DNA of 31,696 nt from the NCBI GenBank assembly GCA_003427395.1, contig BFEA01000286.1, positions 222,786 through 254,481 of the forward strand, given 5' to 3'. The notes below the pieces were generated by a model. It was given only the letters and a program-made list of their open reading frames with translations, was not told the origin of the DNA and made no database searches. The first letter of the stretch is position 1, and every line of letters begins with the position of its first letter. A program made the position numbers and the translations under genes. Shown in pieces: positions 21,715 to 31,664 of this stretch. This stretch comes from Chara braunii. Its lineage: Eukaryota > Streptophyta > Charophyceae > Charales > Characeae.

Positions 21715-23331
21715 CTAAGATGAGAGAGAATTCACACCATCAGACCGTGCATTCTTGTTCTTCTCATATTTGTCTTTGTTATCATCTTTCTTATGAGGCG
21801 AGGAGGCTATCGGTCCATCATCCACTTCCTTTTCTTCAACCACAACTTCCTGGGAAGTTGACTTTTTTTTACCAATAATTTCTTCTTCAATGTGTCCCTC
21901 TGTGATGACAGTATGACTGGTATTTCCCCCCATTTGTTCATGAGCATAGCCTCCTTTGTTCTCAACATCCTCTAATGAGTTTGGTGGTCCTTCAGGCTCT
22001 ACCATTACCAAGGTTGTGCTGACTCCCTGATTATCAGACTTTCCCTCAACTGGTGGGGGTTGAAAAATTTTGAGAATGGTGCCCAACATCCTCTGAGTTA
22101 CAATAGTCCATTGAGCCCCTTCAGGTAGGTCATGGTGTAGCACCTGATTGAGGCTAGGACTATTGGTAAGCATAGCAACTAACTGAACATAAGACACATC
22201 ATAAAATTCTTTTATAGCTTCTCCATATTTGGTTTTCAGAATCTTCAACAACCATTCTGCCAGTTGATTGATCTTTTGATCCTCTTGGCTGTTTGAAGGA
22301 GACTGTTGTGATATCTCTACATTCTCCATTTCAAAATCTCCTTGAAGAGGAGCAGTGTCCACCTCCATTAGAATCGGGCCAAAGGCCGTGTGAAAAGGAT
22401 CAAGGTTCATTGCATCACTTCGTTCATTCACTAGACCTTTGTCTGTGCAGTCTCCCTCAGAAGAATCTTCTACATGTTTATTCGCCATTTGCTTGCTTTT
22501 ATTTTTTTTCCTTGTCACTTTTCCAGAGTCCTCAGTTTTTAATTCGTCATCCTCTCTTTCCAAGTCTAAGTCAATTGTTTCATTAGAGTATCCCTTCGCC
22601 GAGCTCGCTTTTGTATTGTTTATATAATCTTGTGGTTGAGGACCTGGCAGGCGTGGTCCATGAGTGATTGGTTTCCATACCGTCTTCCTGTTGGCCAGAC
22701 CTGTGTTCAATACTTGACCAGTGAGAATGCGTGGTACAATCTCCTTGGTCCTTTGGGTACCAGTTGTCCTTTGGTCTGTTGTTGGGTCCTTCGGATTCTG
22801 GGAAGATCCAGACCCGGCCCCTCCCAGTCCTCCCATCACTGATTCCCTTGGGGTTCCTGAAGAACCAGAGGGTCCCAAGGCAAGACCAGGGGGTGTGTTA
22901 CTTTGTGCCCCATGCTCAGGCGATGGATGAACCGGTAGTTTACTGACCATTTCTGGAGGGGCCCAACTATTGGGAGGTTTTGTATCTAAGTTGGGTTCTC
23001 TCTCTCTTTCCCACGTCCATCCTTTTGAGGGGTCACCTTTTCTGGTACTCTCAATGTATACCCACCCCTCATGACCAACATCCACTGTTCTCCATATGAA
23101 TTGTTTAAAAGGGTCCCTAATTAGCCTACATGTAGTTCTATTTTTTTTCTTCTGCGGGTTCTGTTTACAATTTACATCAGAACTTAGGTGTCCATAACCT
23201 TTACACCTAAAACACCACGGTCTTAATTTGTGAGCATTGTGGATGTGGTATTCCCTCCCACCTATGCAGTAGGGGATAACATCATCCAAATTGAAAGGAA
23301 CATTAGTCGGGTGATTAAGAGCAAGCATCAA
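21715..23331 (-). CDS. LINE ORF1 protein, main open segment (538 codons)
   Basis: The longest intact frame in the window. Residues 38-55 hold a CCHC-type zinc knuckle, C40-x2-C43-x4-H48-x6-C55 (WCFRCKGYGHLSSDVNC), with a longer final spacing than the usual x4. It follows the segment VPFNLDDVIPYCIGGREYHI, typical of plant LINE ORF1 after the DUF4283-like RNA-binding region. The remaining 480 residues are hydrophilic and low in complexity, rich in E, K, S, G and P, ending with an acidic and lysine-rich tail. The protein would coat LINE RNA. The true N-terminal part lies upstream in other frames, so this is a segment of a broken ORF1, not a full gene. Confidence 0.8.
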   Translation of the reverse strand: MMLALNHPTNVPFNLDDVIPYCIGGREYHIHNAHKLRPWCFRCKGYGHLSSDVNCKQNPQKKKNRTTCRLIRDPFKQFIWRTVDVGHEGWVYIESTRKGDPSKGWTWEREREPNLDTKPPNSWAPPEMVSKLPVHPSPEHGAQSNTPPGLALGPSGSSGTPRESVMGGLGGAGSGSSQNPKDPTTDQRTTGTQRTKEIVPRILTGQVLNTGLANRKTVWKPITHGPRLPGPQPQDYINNTKASSAKGYSNETIDLDLEREDDELKTEDSGKVTRKKNKSKQMANKHVEDSSEGDCTDKGLVNERSDAMNLDPFHTAFGPILMEVDTAPLQGDFEMENVEISQQSPSNSQEDQKINQLAEWLLKILKTKYGEAIKEFYDVSYVQLVAMLTNSPSLNQVLHHDLPEGAQWTIVTQRMLGTILKIFQPPPVEGKSDNQGVSTTLVMVEPEGPPNSLEDVENKGGYAHEQMGGNTSHTVITEGHIEEEIIGKKKSTSQEVVVEEKEVDDGPIASSPHKKDDNKDKYEKNKNARSDGVNSLSS

Positions 23332-24837
23332 ATAGTCATCTCTGCGTGCTGCAAAGCTGGAAGAGGGTCTATGAAATCAACCACATCATGAATTTTCCCA
23401 AAGTCTTGGATGAATGTGGCCTGGATTTCTATTGGGATATGGCGGAACTCCACCCAATAGAAATCCTTCATCATCTGTGTCTGCTTTTCGTCTGGTCCTT
23501 GCTTTCGAGGCACCAGGGATAAATTTGAACCTCTAATTTGTCGCATCTTAGTTTTTTCTAGTCATCAATAGTCCTCTTGTCCTCTTTGTGCAGTGACAAC
23601 ACTGTGAACATTGATGCTGATACTGGTTGAATCAGAAAGTTATCATTCATCGCTTTATAGCTGCTTTTGAGAGTTGTCAATCTTTTGCAAATCCGCTTAA
23701 TTTTCTCATTGGTGGATTTATACACAACATCGTCATAAAAGACCCAATTATTTGCATGTGCCTGATAGATAGTATTCCTTTCTGACAACTTCTGTGTATG
23801 ATATGTTTTAAGTTTTAACCATAGATCTCTTCCCCCCCAATTCTATTACTTTTTTTTTCTGATGTTGTTATGAATTTTGACAGCATTTCTTTTTTTTTTG
23901 TAGTGAGGTTGCCCAAGGGAATGCGTAGAGGCTAGGTTAGAGGTCCCTGCCTCTTGATTTCCAGCGCCTTTGACTGGAAGGGCCCCTTAACGCATTGAAT
24001 CCATGGGAAAAACCTTTCGACTGCCCATCTGTTGGAAGGGTTGTGGGAGGGGGAGCAGGAGGTGAGGAAGGAGTAACAAAACCTTGCAATACAATATTTC
24101 TTCTTAGTCCTTCATTACTCTGTCCCAATGCCATCCCTTTTTCTTTCTTCGGGTCTTCTTTTCCATCACCTGTCCCTCCTTTCTCTCCTTCGTTTCCTCC
24201 CCTTGCTTCCCAGCGCCAGCCTCTCCCTCTACCCCTTCCAACAACCAACTTTTATCCTTCCTTTTTCGCTACTTGTTCTTTTCTTTCTCCTTTCCCACTT
24301 TCCTCACATTGGTTCTTGATTATGTGTTGTGCCAACATCTGCCCTTGTCCCCCCAGCAGCGCATGTCGATCCTGAAGCCACAATTAAAGGTTCACCTAGG
24401 ATTCCTTTTGTCGTGGAACCTTTTTCCTGGGATAAGCCCTGTTCGTCTACTTGTGGCCTTGTTCTCAGAGCCTGGTAAAATAGGGGGTTAACTATCAATG
24501 ACCCCCCCTGTGCCAAGGCAGTCATTGCGTCCTTTTAGACAAGAGGTGTGTTGTTCACTGGTACTAAGGCCGAGGCATTTCGCGACATGCTTTCCAGCAT
24601 GGCAAACTGTGTGTTTTGTTCTTCTTCTTTTTTTTCTTTTGTGGTTAATATTTCATCATCAATCTGTATTTCACTGTTGTCTTCTTTTGGATATCCTTCA
24701 TTGAGTTTTTGTCGCCCTGCCACCACTATTTTGAATGGCGTCTGCAGTCTGAGGGTTAAGTGACGCATCGCTCCCCTAAACATTAGAGTTAAGTCAATCA
24801 TCTTATGCCTTCGTTGGTGATGAACCACCCTGGGCAT
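23328..24837 (-). pseudogene. LINE ORF1 N-terminal part, broken into several frames
   Basis: Fragments continue the ORF1 product upstream. 23328-23546 (FYWVEFRHIPIEIQATFIQD, then GKIHDVVDFIDP) resembles the DUF4283-like domain of plant LINE ORF1 and overlaps the 538-codon frame by four bases in another frame. 23558-23788, 23937-24248 (Gly/Arg-rich start), 24304-24525 and 24535-24837 carry the rest. The last two are in the same frame, separated by one TAA, and the ATG at 24837 is the likeliest start. At least three frameshifts plus one stop are needed to explain the pieces. Confidence 0.65.
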
Positions 24838-24840
24838 TTC

Positions 24841-25475
24841 CGAAGGAGTTTGAAACTAAAAAAGGGACGAATACAGAACGAATGTTATTATAAATTATAA
24901 TGCTCAATTCAGGAGAAACCTTTTTTGTATTTGTTCGTAATTGGTTAAGCGTTTTTCCTTTTTATTTGGCTAGGGGAGACACCTCTTTTAAATGGGGAGC
25001 AAGGATAGGCAAAGGCTGGTGGGGAAGGAAATATGGATGGATTCATCGTACTGGAGCCGCTACGCTGATATTACAATGACCACCCCGTTGTCTCCACTTT
25101 CATGCTCCTCCTCTCCTCTGCAGACTTCCACGTTCTTTCTCCTCTAGGTCGTTTGCCCTCTTCAATCAGAATTGTTGTAGTAATCCCCCAATCATTCTAC
25201 CTTTCAGTTGGAGCTGAAATATTCAATGCCTGCTCACTGTTTCTTGATTGGGCTGGAGTACAAAGTGAGGTTTGACCAATGTAGCTTATCTACTATGATG
25301 AGTCAAACCCCTATGCTATACAATTTGTGTAATCAGGACTTCTGTCCTCCTAACATCACTGTTACTCTTCTTTCTCCTTTCTCCTTTTCACACCCCTACT
25401 CTCGTCCTATCTCTCTCTCCCATATTCACTCTCCCACTCTCACTCCCTACCTCTCACACACTCCTTTTTTTCTCT

Positions 25476-25480
<5 letters not shown>
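24841..25480. other. Possible LINE 5' untranslated region; nothing else recognised
   Basis: The stretch lies immediately upstream of the first ORF1 codon on the minus strand. It contains no domain-bearing frame and runs into the CT microsatellites at 25482. Confidence 0.4.
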
Positions 25481-25481
<1 letters not shown>

Positions 25482-25540
<59 letters not shown>

Positions 25541-25594
25541 CCCCTCCACAAACCCCTCCTAAAATAAAGAAAATGAGAGGGAGAACAAGACAGA

Positions 25595-25673
<79 letters not shown>
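25482..25673. repeat. Two CT (GA) microsatellites
   Basis: Almost pure CT runs lie at about 25482-25539 and 25598-25673, separated by a 58-base spacer. Poly-SL and poly-ER frames across them are meaningless. Confidence 0.98.
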
Positions 25674-25676
<3 letters not shown>

Positions 25677-25810
25677 CCCAAAATATACCATCCCAATAAA
25701 CAAGAGTCCAACCTTCTTTCCCCAATTGATGATAGTGAGTTCAGAACCCCCTCATTGTTGTGCTGACAAACCCTCTGTTCAACGACCACCTTTCCACCTT
25801 TCCTTGAATA

Positions 25811-26550
25811 AATTAGTATGAAAGAGAAACAGATTGGAATTGTCAGACCGAGGAGCGTCCCCTATGCAATCTTCCAGCGAATCGGCCTTCGAACAGATCT
25901 CATCCCAGTACTATAAACAGCAGATACGACTATCCACCTTTGTTACCTCCTGACATCTCCTATCTTCGCAGAGACTGGAGATGAAATTGTTGTCTCTACG
26001 TGCCTGACATGACAAACCTCAGTAAACGCACCCTTCGATAGGCTTCTCAATAATGAAGATGACTCTCCCCCTGACACGCTGTCCAAATTCCTTGTTGATG
26101 ATAGCATGCCGCATAGATGCCCCGCATTCGTGCGTACACACCTGAATTTTCAGTGCGTCAACGCGCGGTCAAACAATTAGTATGAAAGAGAACCAGATTG
26201 AACTTCTAGACCGGGGAGCGTCCCCTATGCAATCTTCCAGCGAATCTGCCTTCGAACAGGTCTCGTCGCAGTACTATAAGCAGCAGATATGACTATCCAC
26301 CTCTGATACCTCCTGGCACCTCCTATCTCCACAGAGACTGAAGATGAAGCTGTTGTCTCCACGTGCTTGACATGGCAGACCTCAGTAAATTCAACCTTCG
26401 ATAGACTTCTCAATAACCCCAGTGAAGATGACTCACCCCTTGACACGTTGTCCAAATTCCTTGCTGATGATAGCATGCCACGTAGATGCCATCATGCCAC
26501 GCATGCGTGCCCGAACACGTGAATTTTCCACCGCGTCAACGCGCGGTCAA
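25811..26550. repeat. Tandem duplication, 364-base period
   Basis: Copy 1 (25811-26173) and copy 2 (26175-26550) both start AATTAGTATGAAAGAGAA, share GAGCGTCCCCTATGCAATCT and AGTACTATAA, and end CGCGTCAACGCGCGGTCAA. Identity looks like 85-90%, with two small insertions in copy 2. It lies upstream of the LINE ORF1 on the minus strand and could be duplicated 5' untranslated or promoter sequence. Confidence 0.9.
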
Positions 26551-26617
26551 TCACCTGTTCATGCGCACCCATTCACCCCGGCAGACTTAATTCCCATCAA
26601 TCGGGTCGGCATCTGTC

Positions 26618-26811
26618 TGGGGGGGTGTTCGGCGTTCTTAAAACACCCGACCTCCTAAGTCCAGATACATCCAGGGGGTCCGGCATTCAAAAAAAAAAAA
26701 AAAAAAAAAACGCCGGACCCTCAAGAGTTAAAAACATTGACCTGAATCGGGCCAATTTAGCTGGTTTCAATTTCGTTCAAAAAATAAAAAATGTCCGTTT
26801 TGACGAAATTG
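26618..26811. mobile_element. Right half of a MITE, split by the LINE
   Basis: The segment carries a hairpin (GGTGTTCGGCGTTCTTAAAACACC), the spacer TAAGTCCAGATACATCCAGG, a second hairpin (GGTCCGGCATTC / CGCCGGACC) whose loop is an A-run of about 22 bases, and the family's right end with TTTCAATTTCGTTC and TCCGTTTTGACGAAATTG. There is no left inverted end. It complements the left half at 14886-15053. Confidence 0.75.
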
Positions 26812-27006
26812 CTTTTCAGGAACTGTTCACAGCAGTAAGAGCTTGGTAGAGGCTGAGGGCCGTTGGGGGGGGGCTCTTTCGGTAATGGGGGCGGCAAGAG
26901 CAGGAGGGATGGGAGCGTTGAGGGGAAGGGGGAAGGATCGGTCATGGTGGGGGTGAAGGGTGGGTACGGGTAGTNCTGTCAAATCTGGACAGGACGGCCT
27001 TTCAGG

Positions 27007-27375
27007 CCTTTTTTTATTGTCATTATAGTATTACGGGGAACCCCGTAGCAGCCCTATCCGTGCTCAAGCCTCCAACGAGGGAACATGCGGGAGCTGCACC
27101 CACCAGCAGGTGGGCGATACTGGTCAGGGGTCAGCCGGTAGCATTAGGACCGAGCTTCTTCGATGGGCCAGTCACTGTGCCTCCCCTCTGGTCCCCTCCC
27201 ACTATGAACATCTGCAGTCTCTGCTCAATGCCACTCGGGGGGACCAACGGCATATCTCTAGGTGGCAGGCGCCAAGCTTGCCCAGGAAGGTACATGAGGC
27301 CAATGGGAATTGAACCCAAGACCTCCTGAATGCCACTTGTGTGCCTTACCAACTGAGCTAGGCCGCTCACCTCCC
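27007..27375 (-). mobile_element. tRNA-derived SINE
   Basis: On the minus strand, a tRNA-like head carries an A box (TAGCTCAGTTGGT, 27348-27360) and a B box (GGTCTTGGGTTCAATTCC, 27306-27323), internal RNA polymerase III promoter elements. A body of about 280 bases without coding character follows and ends ATAATGACAATAAAAAAA at about 27008, a SINE-like tail. A second tRNA-like head lies just upstream. Confidence 0.65.
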
Positions 27376-27399
27376 CATTGGCCGCAAACAACCCAGGTG

Positions 27400-27492
27400 T
27401 TTTTTTTGGTCCCCATCAGCTTCCAGTGGAGTTTGTACTCGGGTCCGCATTTGAGCAGTTCAAGGGTGTACCAACTGAGCTACGCCGGTGGG
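27400..27492 (-). mobile_element. Short tRNA-like SINE head
   Basis: On the minus strand, TAGCTCAGTTGGT (27470-27482) is followed by a B-box-like GGACCCGAGTACAAACTCC (27429-27447) and, after about 20 bases, an A8 run (27400-27407). This looks like a short or truncated tRNA-derived element next to the longer one at 27007. Confidence 0.5.
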
Positions 27493-27792
27493 CAAACACC
27501 TGAGCTCGGCAAGGCCCTCTGGATTTTTTAAGTTTAGAGGGGGGGTGTAGCATTCGAAACTGGCTTCAAGCCATCTCGACGGCATTCTCTGAGGATTAGG
27601 TCGTAGGTTGTAGCCATTTTCATCGTCCTGCAAAACAGGGTGTAGAGCCTGTGGACTTTTCAAGCTTCGCTAAATTGGACCTCCGCTCAGGGGCCAGGTC
27701 CCCACCCGCAAGAATTCTTTCTTACTGGCCGTTGATCTTCGTAATCTATGGCCATACGTCTGCAATCCAGCCTCTATAACAACCTGGGCTTT

Positions 27793-27794
<2 letters not shown>

Positions 27795-27838
<44 letters not shown>

Positions 27839-27911
27839 CTTTTTCCAAAAAAAAAAAAAAAATTTTTTTTAAGAGGGGAGAGAAAAACAGGGAGAGGGGG
27901 GTTGGTGTTTT

Positions 27912-27970
<59 letters not shown>

Positions 27971-28015
27971 GGGGGGGGTGGGGGGGGTGGGGGGGTATTG
28001 TGGGGGGAGGGGGGT
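27795..28015. repeat. Homopolymer tracts: poly-A then poly-G
   Basis: An A-run of about 42 bases (27795-27836), a second shorter A-run (27847-27862), then a G-run of more than 50 bases (27916-27969) with G-rich continuation. Frames reading poly-K, poly-G or poly-P are meaningless. Runs like these often mark sequencing or assembly trouble. Confidence 0.95.
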
Positions 28016-28188
28016 GACCAGGGGTGGTGTGTCTTCTGGGTACGTACCGGTATCATGGGCGGCCTGGTATGTGGTTGGGGGAGAGGCATGAGGGAGCGGG
28101 AGGTCGGGGTCCCGGGCCATGGTTGTTAGTTCCAGGTGACTGTGTCTGTGATTGTTCAGTCGGGGAGGGGGAGGGGGAGGAGACTACT

Positions 28189-28387
28189 GTCTTCCGCCGA
28201 ACATAATGCATATACGTTGTAAACGAATACAACGCACAGGCTGCTTTCTATTCAAATACAATCCACATGCATTCTATTCAAACAGACAGACCTTATTTTC
28301 GAATACAATGCATGCGCATTCTATTTGAATGTCCGATCTTTTCAAAAGCTCAAATACAACGCATATGCATTATGTTCGGGGGAAGAC
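28189..28387. mobile_element. Fold-back element of 199 bases
   Basis: The left end GTCTTCCGCCGAACATAATG matches the inverted right end GTCTTCCCCCGAACATAATG, and the match continues through GCATATRCGTTGTA, giving an arm of about 33 bases with two mismatches. The centre holds further palindromes of the form AATACAATGCATGCGCATTCTATT. No clear target duplication was seen, and the element has no coding capacity. Confidence 0.75.
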
Positions 28388-28389
28388 GG

Positions 28390-29300
28390 CAACACTGGTT
28401 CGTGCTTCGTAGGCTGGCGAATGGGGGACAGCCTCCTCCATTGCCATTGTCTTTCCCCCTTTCACCACTGTGCCCATTGCAGGTTGTTGTGGGCATCTAC
28501 ACGTCCCATCTTTTTGTCCGGGTCTAACCTGGTGAACTCAAATGCTGATATGAGCTCATTCCCTTTGGTCAAGTCAGTTGTTGTTTTCAGTTCCTCCTTA
28601 AGACGGACTCAGGCCTTCTGTGTGCTTGACCGTATGGTTTCTATTACATGATGTTTGGCATCTGGGAAACCAAAAGTATGTTCTTTCCTGTCGTGGGAGC
28701 AAAGAGCGCTCCACACTGACATCGTCACTTTCAGCCATGTGAGCTTGAAAAGGTTGTGCTGGAAGGGGGACCAAGTTGACTGGGCTGGTGACGGTTGGTC
28801 TAAGAGCAGCACTGCCGGATGTAGTTCTCAAAAAATATATAACAAATATGTACGCATGGACGTGTGGCACGCCACGTGCATTCTGCCCATGCTGCTTTTT
28901 TCTTCTGATATGACTCACCAGGAGGCTTCATCCTTTTTAATCATTCAAGGCCCAACCTATTTTTGTCCTGAGGACTTTTTGGCCTCCCCCCCTCCCCTGT
29001 TCCAAGAAGGGGAAAAGTACAGAAACCTGAGGTTTCCGACAAAAAAGAAAAAAGAAAAAAAAAAGAGCCTGGTCAGGATGCACATGGACGAGAAGATGGA
29101 CAAGCGAAAGATCTGCACCTGTACATCACCATACGCGGGTGCACCCGGACGGGCAGGTTTGTGCGTGTGAGCGCAAAATTGCTATGGATGTGCGGCCCCC
29201 CATGGGAAACCCCCCTAACTGCGTTGCCCCATCCGGCTAGATTTCAAACAGATGCACTGTTTTGTATGCTGTTCGGAGCTCGAACTTTTCAAATTCATTT
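28390..29300. other. Gene-free stretch, nothing recognised
   Basis: The longest frame (28655-29170, plus) ends in a lysine-rich stretch from an A-rich tract and shows no family motif. The overlapping minus-strand frame at 28598-28918 shows none either. Confidence 0.4.
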
Positions 29301-29340
29301 AAATGCTTAGAGGGAGGGGGGGGAGGAAATGATTGGGTTG

Positions 29341-29547
29341 TGGGAAAGGAGATAACTTTGGATCATTTGGAACCAAAAGCATGAAGGAACCAATGGGCCT
29401 AGCTCAGTTGGTACACCTATGAACTGTTGAAATACAGACCTGAGTTTGAATCCGGATCAAACTAGATGAACCAAGTCCAACTGAGCTAGGCCCACTGGTT
29501 CCTTTATGTTTTTGGTTCCACGTGATCCAAAGTTATTTCCTTTCCTA
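29341..29547. mobile_element. Fold-back element with SINE-like arms
   Basis: Arms at 29341-29411 and 29477-29547 are inverted copies of about 71 bases with roughly 90% match, starting GGAAAGG(A)GATAACTTTGG and ending with GGGCCTAGCTCAGTTGG. Each arm thus carries a tRNA A box. A B box (GACCTGAGTTTGAATCC, 29437-29453) exists once, in the central part, in the plus orientation. G-rich (left) and C-rich (right) tracts extend the symmetry a further 30 bases or so each side. Confidence 0.8.
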
Positions 29548-29611
29548 TAACCCCCCCGTCCTCTCCCCTCCCCCCCCCTCCCCGAAAAAAAAAGAAAAAG
29601 AAAAGGGAAAA

Positions 29612-29790
29612 CTAGGGTGCAGTCATGGTTTCAGTTTGAAAATGCACTTCAGACACAATTTTGCTAATGTTGTGCCAAAGCGCGGAAAATGGTGAATGTA
29701 TACAAACAAGCTTTAGGGTCCGGTGAGGGTGTGTTGTATTCAAGGGATGCCTGAAGTGGATTTTAAACTGAAATCGTGACTCCGCCCTCT
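29612..29790. mobile_element. Small inverted-repeat element (MITE-like)
   Basis: The left arm GGGTGCAGTCATGGTTTCAG and the inverted right arm GGGCGGAGTCACGATTTCAG pair, continuing through AGTTT(G)AAAATSCACTTCAG, about 45 bases with a few mismatches. The arms are about 90 bases apart, and the ends abut A-rich or C-rich tracts, so no target duplication could be fixed. Confidence 0.65.
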
Positions 29791-30050
29791 TTACCCCCCC
29801 CCAAAAAAAAGAAAAAGAAAAAAACATAAAGAAAAGAAAAGAGACCCTTGCTGACGTGCTCCTTCTCTGGCCTTGTCTGGGAAAGGCAGAAGAGATATGT
29901 AGTAGGGCTTTGGTGGAACAACCATTCTTTATTATTATACTCTAAAAAGTAGTTAAGACTAAGCTATATTCTCCTCTCAATTTTTTTTATTTTTATTTTT
30001 TTCTCCTCTCAATATCACCTTTCACTATCTACCTACTACTACTCCTAAGG

Positions 30051-30054
30051 ATAT

Positions 30055-30088
<34 letters not shown>

Positions 30089-30334
30089 ATATCGTCACAA
30101 ACAGAACTGCCCGGTAAACCATAGGCAGAGAGAGAGAAGAGGACAACAAACGAGGGGCTGTGACAAACTGTTTCGTCGGAGTATATATATATATGTATAT
30201 ATATATATAACTCGAAAGAGACCTGGTAACAGGAAAGCACTGGCTACTTCGCCAGTAGGGAAGGGGTCTAGGTATCTGCTTAGCCTAAGCAGGTATATAT
30301 ATATGTATATAGATATATATGTATATATATATAT
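30051..30334. repeat. Three TA microsatellites
   Basis: Runs of TA with occasional TG lie at 30051-30092, 30182-30210 and 30292-30334, separated by spacers of about 80-90 bases that show no recognised feature. Confidence 0.95.
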
Positions 30335-31664
30335 AAGGGCGTACTCACATTGAGAATCTGCCCAAATTTAGAACGAGATGCATTCAGGAAACACCACGTG
30401 GGGAAAAATGCCCTAGGTGGAGAATGCCCAAAGGACATACTCAAACTAGGGCTTTTTCTACTAAGCTCAGGACGTGATTGTGTTCAGATGCATCCAGTCC
30501 CGGGGTAATAGCGGTCAGATGCATTTAGAAAAGCACTACCCTCTTCACCCCAATGCAACGTCATTATCTCTGTATTTATACAGAAAGATACCTCACATAC
30601 AGCTCTAATGACCGTACGTTGTATTCCGGTGAAGAAGGTTGTGTGAGTTTCCCCTTCTCTTCCCGTCCCTTCCCTTCCCTTCCCTGTTCCTGAGAGGTAC
30701 ACGTACTATTCTGATGGCAAAGCCATCTGTGGGATTTGAGCTCCCAATCACATGATCAACAACTCGGAGTACTTCCCTTTGTTTTCACCCTTGTGCAGGG
30801 CCATGGTAATCTACTCCTTTTTATGCTGCTGCTTTCTTTTTCTCCTCTTCTTCTTTTCCTTCAAAAAAGGTCCTCTTTCTGTTAGGGCCCAGTGCCCAAG
30901 GCAAAATATGCATACAAAATAGCTTTCTGTTTCAGGGGCCAGGAGGTGTAGGCTTCACTCAGCAAGCAGAGCCCATCCCCTATAAAACAAAGCAGAAAAA
31001 AAAGAAAGAGTTTTTTTTTCTTTCGGTTATCTTTTTTGTTTATTCCCCCCCCCCCCCCCCCCCTTGAATCCATTATTTGTCTGAGTGGCTACCCACCAGT
31101 TATTTTCTTTACTCTTCTTTTTTTTGTTGGGCTTTCTTTCATTCAAGTCTGGCGCCTACCTTCCTATGGACTGCCACGTGGCTCCATGTCCTGAATCAGA
31201 AAAGGCCTTCTGTCACTCAGGAGCTGCGCCAACAACACTCGCGCATATCTCATCCCTGGGGTTTTCAGTCCTGGCTACGGTCTTCCCGGATTTGGGGTCC
31301 AGATAAGGCAGGGAGACAACCGGCCACTCGCACGGTAGCACGGATTAGCAAGAGACAGCGGCCGTAGATCACAAAGATCAACGGCTATGAAGCTCTCGAT
31401 ACAAGGTCCCCTGCTGCACTGTTGGTTCTCAAAGCTGGTGAGCATTCTCGGGGGCGTGGTCCCACTAGCACAGATGAGTGAATTTTTTCAGATGGGTTTT
31501 GAGCAGAGATTGAGAAATGCAGATCAATCGCGACTTTCTGCACTTCTCCACAAAGACGTCCACATTCAGGTGCTCAATCCAATCCGGCTTGCTAATGGGA
31601 CCTCACCCCTGGTTTCTTTCTCTCTTTCCTTTTTCTTTTGCGCAAGGTGAAAATGTGAAAAGCG

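Larger units (their letters stand above)
15054..24840 (-). mobile_element. Decayed LINE retrotransposon (plant-type ORF1 + ORF2)
   Basis: Read on the minus strand, the order is ORF1 (24837 to 21715), ORF2 endonuclease (about 21060 to 20330), reverse transcriptase (19519 to about 17200), cysteine-rich tail (16057 to 15833) and a 3' region ending in a 24-base A tail, seen as T at 15054-15077. This order, the zinc knuckle in ORF1 and the A tail mark an L1-type plant LINE. Both ORFs carry frameshifts and stops, so the copy is dead. Two younger elements interrupt it at 17424-17768 and 18161-19020. The 5' limit is uncertain and may extend to about 26617. Confidence 0.88.

Noticed and set aside
25440-25821. 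Poly-ER and poly-SL frames
   Set aside because: These are translations of CT/GA microsatellites.
27300-27375. A functional tRNA gene at the A/B boxes
   Set aside because: The cloverleaf stems do not pair well and the sequence continues into a SINE-like body with an A-rich tail.
27670-28129. Poly-P, poly-K and poly-G frames
   Set aside because: They come from homopolymer tracts.
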